A stretch of 64,000 nucleotides of DNA, from contig NZ_JACIIZ010000005.1 in NCBI RefSeq assembly GCF_014205765.1, forward strand, positions 198,837-262,836, in the 5' to 3' direction. A program made the position numbers and the translations under genes. The notes beneath the pieces are model-generated. The model was not told the origin of the DNA, searched no databases, and worked only from the letters and a program-made list of their open reading frames with translations. Positions 7,989 through 16,676 of this stretch are shown piece after piece; positions within the stretch are counted from its first letter, which is position 1; each line of letters starts with the position of its first letter. The stretch is from Nitrospirillum iridis (lineage in GTDB: Bacteria > Pseudomonadota > Alphaproteobacteria > Azospirillales > Azospirillaceae).

Positions 7989-10900
7989 CTAATCCTTCTG
8001 GCTGGTTAGAAATTCCTGGAAATCCGGATCCCGATACCCCATCCGTTCCAGGGCGGTGAGACTGGGTGTGGCCCCCTGGCGGTCACCCGCGCACATGGCG
8101 GCGCGAACCCAGGGGTCCAGGATGCGAAAATCGGCGCTGGACCGCGCGGCCGCGCGCAGCCTGCTCGCCACTTCCTGGCAAATGCCTTCAGCGGCGGTGG
8201 CATCTCCCCGCCGCCGCAGCGCGTCGGCACGGGCCAACTGGATGGCCGACAACCGCGCCTCATCCCACTGATCACGACCGCCCATGCCATCGAGCATTTC
8301 CTTAGACCTAGTCAGCATGGTCTCCGCCTGGTCCAGACGGCCATCGCGCATGGACATCCGAGCGCGCAACAGTAGGGCCCAGGCCTGCTGCCGACGCATG
8401 GAGGAACCCGCTGCTCCGGCTTTCGTCATCTGGTCGATGTCATACTGGGCCGCCGTCAGCTCGCCGACGGCGACATCCACCTGCCCCAGCGCCAGCGCCG
8501 CCTCCACCCGGCCCAACCTCAGGGCAATCCGCTCCGTCAGCCAACGCTGATTGTTGGGCTCCTTGCGTATTATGGCGTCGATCGCTTCGGCGGCCCCGTC
8601 GAGCCCGGCCAGCGCCTCGTCCGGCCGGCCCTGCGCCAGCAGCAACGAAGCCTTGAGCTTGTCGGCCAGCGCCATGCGATAGGTCCAGACCGGGGCGGCG
8701 GGCTCGGCCGCCTGCAAGCGGTCCAGCACGTCATGCTGCTGATCGTATAGGGTGGTGGCCACCGCCAGACGCCCCCGCTGGGCTTCGGCGTTGGCCAGCC
8801 AGGACAGGCTGTTGGCCAACTCGGCGGCCAGCGTCCTATCCTCCGGGCGCCGTTCAAGCGCGCGGCGCTTCAGGGCGATCGACGTCTCGAAGCCGGTCAC
8901 CGCCGCATCCACCTCCCCCTGCCGCAATTGCAGGGTGCCCAGGCTGCTCAGGGCATAGGACAATTCCACCCAGCCATCGGGCTCCTCCGGCGCCAAGGTC
9001 ATCCGGCGCTGGGCATGGTCGCGGTACTGGGTGAAGCGCCGCTCGGCCTCATCGATCCGGCCCTGGTCCAGGGCGATCTGCCCATACCAGAAGGCGACGG
9101 TGCCCAGGGTCTTCAGCAATTCCGGTTCAACCGGACCTTGGGCCAGATTGGCCCGCAGCAGGGCGTCGGCCCGGTCCAAGGCCTTCAGGGCGGCATCAAG
9201 ATTGCCCCGGGCGCGATCAACGTCGGCCAGGGTCTGCAAGGCCTTGGCCTGGCGCAAGCGGGAGGCGGCGGGAACCTGGCCGGCATCATCCACCGTCAGA
9301 TATCCCAGGGCCTTCTGCGCCACCCCGTCCAACACGTCGAGGCGCCCCAGGGGCCGTAATTTCTCAGCCAGGTCGCCCAGCATGTAGTCCACCAGGTCTT
9401 CCGCCCCATGCAGGCGCAGGGCGGCGACGCTCTCCGCCTGCCGGGCGCGGAAGCCGAGGAAAAGCGCCACGGCCGCGATCACCGCGAAGGCGACGGAAAC
9501 CGCCAGCCGCCAGCGGTCGGCCCGGCGCGCCTGGCGGATGGAGGCGGTGATCAACGCCTTCGCCTCCGCGCTCAGGGGCACGGCGGCGCGCGCCAACAGG
9601 TCACGCGCCTCCTCCAGCGGCTTGCCGGCGCGCAACAGACGGTCGGCGCGATGGCCCTCCCCCTCCCACTGCCGCGCCAGTCCTTCGAGCTGGCCCCGGG
9701 TGCGCAAATCCTGCTGATGGGCGGCGATCCAGGCCACGGCGCGCGGCCATTGCCGCAGCAGCGCCTCATGGGCCACGCCAAAAACCGGTTGCCGGTCGGC
9801 GATCAGGCTGACGAACAGCCGCTCCTCCACCAAGGTGCGGACCAGGGTCAATTCATCCTCGTTGGTCAGCGCCGACCACGGCGCGCGCGCGCCGCGCACC
9901 GCCCCGTCCGTCGCCCCCGCGACCACGATGCGAGAGAAGACGCGGGGCAGCGCCGACTGGGCCGCCAGTGGAAGGGCGCCCAGGATGGCGTCCGCCCGCC
10001 GGCCGATGGCGCCCTCCATGCCGCCCAGCGCCCGATAGGCCGCCATGGTCAGCTCCCGCGCCGGGCTGCGCTGAAGGTAGAGCTGCTGCAGGGTGTACTG
10101 CAGCAGGGGCAAGGCGTCGGGGCTGCCGGCCGCGCCCTCGCACAGCAGGTCGTCAAGGTGCTCGCCGGTGGCGGGATCCACCCCGAAGCGGAGGCCGGCG
10201 ATCTCGGCCGGAAGCCGGATCATCTGGGCGATTTCCGTCCGGCTGGGCGGCGCCAGGTCGAAATGGCCACCCGCCGCCTTGCCCTCCATCAACACCGGTT
10301 CCCGCGCCAGGTCGGCATAATAGTCGTTGCGACAGGCGGCGATGACCATGACCTGCCCGCCCCGCGCCAACCGGTCCAGGGCCGTGAGGAAGAGGCCGCG
10401 CTGCAGGGCGCCGCCGGTCCCGGGGCTGAACAACGCCTCCAGACGATCGACGAACAGCACAAAGCGGTCGGCGGCCGGAGCGGCGGCCGACGGCATGGGA
10501 TCGGCGGACGGGGCGCCCTCCCCCGCCGGATTGGCGCTGGCGCCGGGACCATCACCGGTCAGGGCCAGGCCCAAGCTTTCCGCGCTATGGCCGGCGAACA
10601 GCGGCCGCCCCTCCCGCTCCAGGTCCAGCAGGGCGCCGCCCAAGGCGGTGGGCAAGGGCACGACACCGACATCGCCCAGGTCAAGGGTCGCGACCGCGGT
10701 GACCCGCAAGCGTCCCGGCTCCCGCATCAGCGATGGCAGGAGCCCCGCGAGGATCAGGGAGGTCTTGCCGCTGCCGCTGGCCCCCAGGACAAGCACGAGG
10801 GCGCGACCGGCATCGACCTGGGCGGCCAGCGCGGCGCGCAGACGGGCGACGGCGCCCTCGCGACCGAAAAAGACGGCGGCGCGGGCCGCGTCGAACGGGG

Positions 10901-11288
10901 CGAGGCCGACATAGGGGGACTGCCGGGACCATGTCTCGGCCGCCTCATCCTGGGCGAGGTGGGGGGGGAAGGACACCGGCGCCACGGTGCGATAGCCGCG
11001 CTTGCGGATATTCTCGATATACCGGGGGGCGTTGGCGGTGTCGCCCAGAACGCGGCGCAGCTGTGCCACGGCCTTCTGGGCCTGGTTCTCACCGACGACG
11101 ACCCCGTCCCAACAGCGCCGCAACAGATCGTCCGCGCTCAATATCTTGCCCGGCTCCCGGCACAGGACCAACAGCACGTTCATGGCCCGCGGCTCGATCT
11201 GGACGTCGACCTCCTCCCCCACCCGCCGCAGGGCGCAGGCCCGAACGTCCACCTTCCAGTCCCCAAATTGGAAGTGTTCGACTTTCAA
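7989..11288 (-). CDS. Winged-helix / STAND NTPase / TM / TPR signalling regulator
   Basis: Domains in order (1,099 residues from a TTG at 11288, AAGGA 7 bases upstream): an OmpR/CadC-type winged helix at about 5-105 (IEPRAMNVLLVLCREPGKIL, RRVLGD, YIENIRKRGYR); a linker; a STAND-type NTPase with Walker A GASGSGKTS at 169-177 and a Walker B-like VLFVDRLEAL; a transmembrane helix near 590-612 (WRLAVSVAFAVIAAVALFLGF); then TPR-like helical repeats to the end. The open frame extends upstream to 11423, but that part is atypical Arg/Pro-rich sequence. The architecture suggests a membrane-anchored sensor that switches transcription on ligand-driven NTPase activation. Its only coupled gene is the DP-EP-like copy 2. 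Confidence 0.8.
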   Translation of the reverse strand: MKVEHFQFGDWKVDVRACALRRVGEEVDVQIEPRAMNVLLVLCREPGKILSADDLLRRCWDGVVVGENQAQKAVAQLRRVLGDTANAPRYIENIRKRGYRTVAPVSFPPHLAQDEAAETWSRQSPYVGLAPFDAARAAVFFGREGAVARLRAALAAQVDAGRALVLVLGASGSGKTSLILAGLLPSLMREPGRLRVTAVATLDLGDVGVVPLPTALGGALLDLEREGRPLFAGHSAESLGLALTGDGPGASANPAGEGAPSADPMPSAAAPAADRFVLFVDRLEALFSPGTGGALQRGLFLTALDRLARGGQVMVIAACRNDYYADLAREPVLMEGKAAGGHFDLAPPSRTEIAQMIRLPAEIAGLRFGVDPATGEHLDDLLCEGAAGSPDALPLLQYTLQQLYLQRSPARELTMAAYRALGGMEGAIGRRADAILGALPLAAQSALPRVFSRIVVAGATDGAVRGARAPWSALTNEDELTLVRTLVEERLFVSLIADRQPVFGVAHEALLRQWPRAVAWIAAHQQDLRTRGQLEGLARQWEGEGHRADRLLRAGKPLEEARDLLARAAVPLSAEAKALITASIRQARRADRWRLAVSVAFAVIAAVALFLGFRARQAESVAALRLHGAEDLVDYMLGDLAEKLRPLGRLDVLDGVAQKALGYLTVDDAGQVPAASRLRQAKALQTLADVDRARGNLDAALKALDRADALLRANLAQGPVEPELLKTLGTVAFWYGQIALDQGRIDEAERRFTQYRDHAQRRMTLAPEEPDGWVELSYALSSLGTLQLRQGEVDAAVTGFETSIALKRRALERRPEDRTLAAELANSLSWLANAEAQRGRLAVATTLYDQQHDVLDRLQAAEPAAPVWTYRMALADKLKASLLLAQGRPDEALAGLDGAAEAIDAIIRKEPNNQRWLTERIALRLGRVEAALALGQVDVAVGELTAAQYDIDQMTKAGAAGSSMRRQQAWALLLRARMSMRDGRLDQAETMLTRSKEMLDGMGGRDQWDEARLSAIQLARADALRRRGDATAAEGICQEVASRLRAAARSSADFRILDPWVRAAMCAGDRQGATPSLTALERMGYRDPDFQEFLTSQKD

Positions 11289-11649
11289 TTCCCATTCCTT
11301 GCGACCGGATAGGGCGATCCCCAGAGAAAGGGGATCCAGAGGGGGGGATTTCCTCCTCCTGCCTAAACGTGTTAATCGCAAAGGATGTCTCACGAAGCTA
11401 TTCCCGCGATCAAGGCCCGGCACACGCCCGCCTTTGGCCGGACCGAGAATCCCGCCATTTATCTAGTTTTGGTTGCACATCAAGATATTAAGACACGCCC
11501 CGCCTTTGGGGGGACGGTCGCCACCGCAGGAAACGACACCAGCAATGGGCAGGGGGAGTGTGTCCGCCGCCGGCCCCCGTCACCATACCCTTGAGGGCGT
11601 ACCGTTCCGGAGGGGGCGGTTGAGCGGTCCGGGTCAACCGCCGTTGCTA
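11289..11649. other. Intergenic region between STAND regulator and dnaE
   Basis: About 360 bases without a supported gene; both flanking genes are on the minus strand. It holds the promoter and leader of the STAND regulator (an A/T-rich patch lies at 11460-11490) and, at the dnaE end, a hairpin. No RNA gene recognised. Confidence 0.45.
11615..11642 (-). terminator. Hairpin downstream of dnaE
   Basis: GGCGGTTGA (11615-11623) pairs with TCAACCGCC (11634-11642) around a 10-nt loop, 8 bases beyond the dnaE stop. No T-run follows on the minus strand, so termination may need Rho. Confidence 0.5.
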
Positions 11650-14600
11650 TCAGATGTCCTGGACGTCGAGCACACCGGGGATGGAGCGCAGGGCGGAGCG
11701 GCTGGCGCTGCTGATCTGATAGGCCTGGGGAAGCACCACCTCCACCTCGAGGCGGTCCACCTCCACCATCAGGTGGATCTTGCCGCGGCCCGCCGGCAGG
11801 CGCTTCAACACCGTCTGCAGGCCCGCCACCGGTTCCTCATCCTTCAAGGTCACCCGCAGGCCCGAGGCCACCTTGGCGATCTCATCCTCCAGCAGCTGGA
11901 CACCGCTGCCGGTCAGGCGCAACTCCTCCCCGTTCTGCTGGACGTCCACCGTCATGATCACGGCCTTGCCCGGCTCCAGATGTTCGCGCGCCGGTGCCAG
12001 CGCCTCGGAGAAAAGGGTCACCTCATAGACGCCGGACGCGTCCGACATGCCGATGAAGGCGAAGCGGTTGCCGCTCTTGGCCGTGCGCTCCTGCCGCGCC
12101 ACCACGATGCCCGCCATGCGGAAGCGGGTGGAGCCGCCACCCCGGGCGACGATGCCCGGCAGATCGGCGAAGCGCACCACCTTCAGCTTGGCCAACGGGG
12201 ACGCGAAGGCGTCCAGCGGGTGGGCCGACAGGTAGAAGCCGATGGCCTCGAACTCATGCCGCAGCTTTTCCAGCGGTTCCCAGTCCACCACCCGGGGCAG
12301 CTCGGGCGCCTTCAACGGCGCCGACGCGCCAAACAGGCTGTTCATGCCGCTTTCCCGCTCCGCCGCCTCGGCCTGAGCATAGCGCAGCATAATTTCGATG
12401 GCGGAATGAACCTGGTGGCGGTTGGGGACCAGGCTGTCGAAGGCACCGGCGGCGGCCAGGTTTTCCAGCTGGCGCTTGTTGATGACCTTGTTGTCCAGGC
12501 GGCGGGCGAAATCGAACAGGTCGCGGAAGGGGCCGTTGGCGTCCCGCTCCGCGATCACCGCCGCCATGGCGGGACCGCCCACCCCCTTGACCGCCGCCAG
12601 GGCGTAGCGCACCGCGCCGTCGCCATTGGGCAGGATCTCCACGCGGAAGATGTCGCCCGAGCGGTTGATGTCCGGCGGCAGCAGCTTGATCCGCAGGCGG
12701 TCCAGTTCCTGGCGGAACTGGTTCAGCTTGTCGGTGTTGCCCAGGTCCAGCGTCATCGACGCCGCCATGAACTCCACCGGATAGTTGGCCTTGAGGTAGG
12801 CCGTCTGATAGGCGATGAGGGCGTAGGCCGCCGCGTGCGACTTGTTGAAGCCATAGCCCGCGAACTTGTTCACCTGATCGAAGATCAGGCCGGCCTGATC
12901 CGCATCGACCCCGCGCGCCGTGGCGCCGTCGACGAATTTGGACCGCTCCTTCTCCATCTCCTCCTTGATCTTCTTGCCCATGGCGCGGCGCAGCAGGTCG
13001 GCGCCGCCCAGGCTGTAGCCCGCCAGAACCTGGGCGATCTGCATCACCTGTTCCTGGTACACCATGATCCCGAAGGTTTCCTTCAGGATGGGCTCCAGCG
13101 AGGGATGCATGTAGTCGGGCTCCTCCTGCCCGTCCTTGACCTTGATGTACTTGGGGATGTTGTCCATCGGGCCCGGCCGGTACAGCGAGACCAGGGCGAT
13201 GATGTCCTCGATGCGGTTGGGCTTCATGCGGCGCAGCACGTCGCGCATGCCCGAACTTTCCAGCTGGAACACGCCCGACGCCTCGGCCCGGCCCAGCAGG
13301 CGGTAGGTCTTCTCGTCGTAGAGGTCGATGTTCAGCAGGTCCAGGTCCGGCTGGCGCGGCCGGATCAGCTCCACCGCCTTCTGCAGCACGGTCAGGGTCT
13401 TCAGGCCCAGGAAGTCGAACTTCACCAGGCCGGCCAGTTCGACATACTTCATGTTGAACTGGGTGACCGGCATGTCGGAGCGCGGATCGCGGTACAACGG
13501 CACCAGCTGGTCCAGCGGGCGATCACCGATCACCACGCCGGCGGCGTGGGTGGAGGCGTGGCGGTACAGGCCTTCCAGCTTCAGCGCCACGCCGATCAGG
13601 CGGTCCACCGTCTCATCCTGGCGGCGCATCTCCTGCAACAGCGGCTCACCATCCAGGGCCTGCTGCAGGGTCACGGGGTTGGCCGGGTTGTTGGGCACCA
13701 TCTTGCAGATGCGGTCGACCTGGCCGTAGGGCATCTGCAGCACGCGCCCCACGTCGCGCAGCACGGCGCGGGCCTGCAGCTTACCGAAGGTGATGATCTG
13801 GGCCACGCGGTCATGGCCGTACTTGGCCTGGACGTAGCGGATGACCTCGTCGCGGCGATCCTGGCAGAAGTCCACGTCGAAGTCGGGCATGGACACGCGT
13901 TCGGGGTTCAGGAAGCGCTCGAACAGCAGGCCGAAGCGGATGGGGTCCAGGTCGGTGATCAGCAGCGACCAGGCGACCAGCGAACCGGCACCGGAGCCAC
14001 GGCCCGGCCCCACGGGGATGCCGTTGTCCTTGGCCCATTTGATGAAGTCCGACACGATGAGGAAGTAGCCGGGGAACTTCATCCGCTCGATCACGGACAG
14101 TTCATAGTCCAGGCGCTCGCGGTAGCGCTTCTCCGTCTCCGCCTGGGCCTCCTCGTCCATCTCGGGGGTGTAGACATAGCGGTTCAGGCGGAAGGTCAGG
14201 CCGTCATGGGCCTGGGCGTGCAGTTCCTGCGCCTCCGTCCTGCCCTCCACCGTGGGGAAGTTGGGCAGGATGGGGTTGATCTTGCGCGGCATGTAGGCGC
14301 AGCGCTGAGCGATCACCACCGTGTTGTCCACCGCCTCCGGCAGGTCGGCGAAGAGATCGCGCATCTCCCGCGCGCTCTTGAAATAATGGTCGGCCGTCAG
14401 GCGGCGCCGGTCATCCTGCATGATGAAGGCGCCGTCGGCGATGCACAGGAGGGCGTCGTGCGCCTCGTACATGTCGGCGGTGGCGAAGAAGCAGTCGTTG
14501 GTGGCGACCAGCGGCAAATCATGGGCATAGGCCAGATCCACCAGCGGGCCCTCGATGCGCAGTTCGGCCCGGCCGATGGGGCTGTCCTTGTCATGCCGCA

Positions 14601-15144
14601 TCAGCTCGACATAGAGGCGGCCGGGGAACAGGCGCTTCAGTTCCAGCAGCAGCTCGGTCGCGGCCGGCGCCTGCCCTTCCAGCAGCAAACGCCCCACGCC
14701 GCCATGCAGGCCGCCGGTGAGCGCGATCAGGCCATCGGTGTGACCGTCCAGCGCCGCCATGGAGACCTGGGGCTCCAGCCCCGGCTCCGTCTCCATGTAG
14801 GCCTTGCTGATCAGCTCCATCAGGTTGGCGTAGCCCTGCGCGTTCTGGGCCAGCAGCACCAGCTGGTCGGCGCCGAAGGTGCCGGGGCGTTGGGAGCCGC
14901 GCGTGGTGGCGGCCGGGCCCCAGCGGGTGATCCACATCTGGCAGCCGACGATGGGCTGCACGCCGGCGTCCGACGCCGCCATGGCGAATTCCAGGCTGCC
15001 GAACAGGTTGCCCGTATCGGTGACGCCCACCGCCGGCATGCCGTTCTTGGTGCACAGCTTCACCAGCTCCTTCACCTTGATCGCCCCTTCGGACAGCGAA
15101 TAGGCGGAGTGGGTGCGCAGGTGGATGAAGCCGGGATGGGACAT
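11650..15144 (-). CDS. dnaE: DNA polymerase III alpha subunit
   Basis: This is the replicative polymerase subunit, 1,164 residues, the normal length for DnaE1. It begins with a PHP domain (FIHLRTHSAYSLSEGAIKV), whose histidine pattern matches the degenerate E. coli type, so proofreading is presumably supplied by a separate epsilon subunit. The catalytic palm has GPGRGSGAGSLVAW and the Asp motif PDFDVDFCQDRR. The finger region includes YQEQVMQIAQVLAGYSLGGAD and the helix-hairpin-helix and OB-fold (FRMAGIVVARQERTAKSGNRFAFI) follow. It is monocistronic here, divergent from the AAA ATPase gene. Confidence 0.97.
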   Translation of the reverse strand: MSHPGFIHLRTHSAYSLSEGAIKVKELVKLCTKNGMPAVGVTDTGNLFGSLEFAMAASDAGVQPIVGCQMWITRWGPAATTRGSQRPGTFGADQLVLLAQNAQGYANLMELISKAYMETEPGLEPQVSMAALDGHTDGLIALTGGLHGGVGRLLLEGQAPAATELLLELKRLFPGRLYVELMRHDKDSPIGRAELRIEGPLVDLAYAHDLPLVATNDCFFATADMYEAHDALLCIADGAFIMQDDRRRLTADHYFKSAREMRDLFADLPEAVDNTVVIAQRCAYMPRKINPILPNFPTVEGRTEAQELHAQAHDGLTFRLNRYVYTPEMDEEAQAETEKRYRERLDYELSVIERMKFPGYFLIVSDFIKWAKDNGIPVGPGRGSGAGSLVAWSLLITDLDPIRFGLLFERFLNPERVSMPDFDVDFCQDRRDEVIRYVQAKYGHDRVAQIITFGKLQARAVLRDVGRVLQMPYGQVDRICKMVPNNPANPVTLQQALDGEPLLQEMRRQDETVDRLIGVALKLEGLYRHASTHAAGVVIGDRPLDQLVPLYRDPRSDMPVTQFNMKYVELAGLVKFDFLGLKTLTVLQKAVELIRPRQPDLDLLNIDLYDEKTYRLLGRAEASGVFQLESSGMRDVLRRMKPNRIEDIIALVSLYRPGPMDNIPKYIKVKDGQEEPDYMHPSLEPILKETFGIMVYQEQVMQIAQVLAGYSLGGADLLRRAMGKKIKEEMEKERSKFVDGATARGVDADQAGLIFDQVNKFAGYGFNKSHAAAYALIAYQTAYLKANYPVEFMAASMTLDLGNTDKLNQFRQELDRLRIKLLPPDINRSGDIFRVEILPNGDGAVRYALAAVKGVGGPAMAAVIAERDANGPFRDLFDFARRLDNKVINKRQLENLAAAGAFDSLVPNRHQVHSAIEIMLRYAQAEAAERESGMNSLFGASAPLKAPELPRVVDWEPLEKLRHEFEAIGFYLSAHPLDAFASPLAKLKVVRFADLPGIVARGGGSTRFRMAGIVVARQERTAKSGNRFAFIGMSDASGVYEVTLFSEALAPAREHLEPGKAVIMTVDVQQNGEELRLTGSGVQLLEDEIAKVASGLRVTLKDEEPVAGLQTVLKRLPAGRGKIHLMVEVDRLEVEVVLPQAYQISSASRSALRSIPGVLDVQDI

Positions 15145-15261
15145 GGGGCGAGAGGTTCCGGATAAGGGCCAAGGCGGCAGTCTACGAAGGTGACGGCGAC
15201 CGCGTCACCTGTCCTGTCGTGCCCAAGGCGCTCGTTCTAGGGTTTGTAGCGAGTTTACACT

Positions 15262-15360
15262 TTTATAGGGACAATTCACTATAACTGCCTAAACTCTCTT
15301 GAAATGAGACTTTATCCGTTTATAGTAAGATTCCGCTATAAATGCCTAAGGTCACTCAAA
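15262..15360 (+). promoter_or_regulatory. Two copies of a dyad-containing leader before the AAA ATPase
   Basis: A 45-base segment running from TTTATAG to ATG is present twice, at 15262-15306 and 15319-15363, with no gaps between the copies when aligned (about 30 of 45 positions match). Each copy contains the inverted repeat TTATAG-N10-CTATAA (centres 57 bases apart) and then TGCCTAA. The second ATG (15361) is the start of the ATPase gene. The dyads look like operator sites for a dimeric regulator; duplication has also copied the start codon context. Confidence 0.7.
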
Positions 15361-16560
15361 ATGGACCTCGTACGGAATCCCTACGCCCCAGGTGCTGGCA
15401 CCCCGCCGCCGGAACTTGCGGGTCGTGCGGATGTCATTTCCAGCGGGGCCGTCGCCTTGCAACGAACCGCCCTCGGCCGCCCCGCTCAAAGTCTTATTCT
15501 GGTTGGGCTGCGGGGAGTTGGCAAAACCGTGCTTCTCAACAAGCTCAACGACGAAGCCGAGAGCCTGAAGTTCAAGACGGCGTTTATTGAAGCGCACGAA
15601 GGAAAATCACTGCCAGAACTGCTTGCCCCCAGCCTTCGCACCATTCTCTATTCCCTGAGCCTGGTTGACGGTGCGGTGGAAAAAGCTCGGCGAGGCCTCC
15701 ATGGCTTGAAGGGCTTCCTGAATGGCCTCAAGGTCACCATAAGCGATATCGATTTCGGACTAACAATAGGGCCTGAACCGGGCCTGGCTGATAGTGGGAA
15801 TATTGAAGCCGATCTTCCCGATCTTATCGTGGCGATTGGTGAGGCCGCCAAAGCGGCGAACCGCCCTGTGGCCCTTTTCATCGACGAGATGCAATACTTG
15901 GATGAGCGTGAGTTCAGCGCCCTGATCATGTCCATGCATCGCGCCAGCCAACGGCAGTTGCCCATCCTGCTGGTGGGGGCCGGCCTGCCGCAGATCGTCG
16001 CCCTGGCGGGCAATTCCAAATCCTATGCGGAACGACTTTTCCGCTTTCCGGAAATCGGCGCGCTGGCGGCGGAGGAGGCGATGCTGGCCATTCAGAAGCC
16101 GGCCCACGAAGAAGGCGTGACTTTCACCCAAGCGGCAATGGACGCGATCTTGAAGGATACGGAACGGTATCCGTACTTCCTTCAGCAATGGGCCTATGAG
16201 GCGTGGAATGTCGCCCAGGGTGACACCATCACCGACGTCGATGCGCGCAAGGCCCGGGATCTGGCGATCGCGGAGCTGGACCAAAGCTTTTTCAAAGTCC
16301 GCTTCGATCGCTGTACCCCCGCGGAGCGCCGCTATATGCGGGCATTGGCCGACTTCGGGCATGGCAAGCACCGTTCCGGTGACATCGCCGAAAAGTTAGG
16401 CGTCAAGGTGACGTCCGTGGCCCCGGCGCGCAACGCGTTGATACGCAAAGGCATGATCTATTCACCATCACATGGTGACACCGCTTTCACGGTCCCCTTG
16501 TTCGACGACTACATGCGGCGGGTCATGCCGGATATGAAAGCCGCGCTGGGGAATGTCTGA
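15361..16560 (+). CDS. AAA/STAND-type ATPase with C-terminal winged helix
   Basis: The 399-residue protein starts at MDLVRNPYAPGAGTPPPELAGR, the usual beginning of this ATPase family. Walker A is GLRGVGKT (49-56) and Walker B is ALFIDEMQ (171-178). A sensor-1-like stretch (PILLVGAGLPQI) and a C-terminal helical/winged-helix region (RSGDIAEKLGVKVTSVAPARNALIRKGMI) follow, similar to archaeal-type ATPases with a DNA-binding tail. The open frame begins 57 bases earlier at the ATG of the duplicated leader. It is a single gene with no partner; the job may be regulatory or defensive, which I cannot decide from sequence. Confidence 0.8.
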   Translation: MDLVRNPYAPGAGTPPPELAGRADVISSGAVALQRTALGRPAQSLILVGLRGVGKTVLLNKLNDEAESLKFKTAFIEAHEGKSLPELLAPSLRTILYSLSLVDGAVEKARRGLHGLKGFLNGLKVTISDIDFGLTIGPEPGLADSGNIEADLPDLIVAIGEAAKAANRPVALFIDEMQYLDEREFSALIMSMHRASQRQLPILLVGAGLPQIVALAGNSKSYAERLFRFPEIGALAAEEAMLAIQKPAHEEGVTFTQAAMDAILKDTERYPYFLQQWAYEAWNVAQGDTITDVDARKARDLAIAELDQSFFKVRFDRCTPAERRYMRALADFGHGKHRSGDIAEKLGVKVTSVAPARNALIRKGMIYSPSHGDTAFTVPLFDDYMRRVMPDMKAALGNV

Positions 16561-16603
16561 ATTCCCCAAAACCTCCCCCAAAACCTCCCAACGCCAATGA
16601 AAA

Positions 16604-16654
16604 CGCCCATCCGGAGGCGACGCCGGTGGGGACCGGCGCCGCCCCGGATGGGCG
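16604..16654 (-). terminator. Terminator after ahpF
   Basis: CGCCCATCCGG (16604-16614) pairs with CCGGATGGGCG (16644-16654), with further GC pairing inside the loop. On the minus strand the stem is followed by TTTTC. It lies 22 bases past the ahpF stop and could also stop the convergent ATPase transcript. Confidence 0.7.
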
Positions 16655-16676
16655 CTGAACTTCAGATGGACCCGAC

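Noticed and set aside
11473-15165. 1,230-codon plus-strand open frame opposite dnaE
   Set aside because: Pure antisense of a GC-rich gene (rich in His, Gln, Gly); dnaE on the minus strand is unmistakable.
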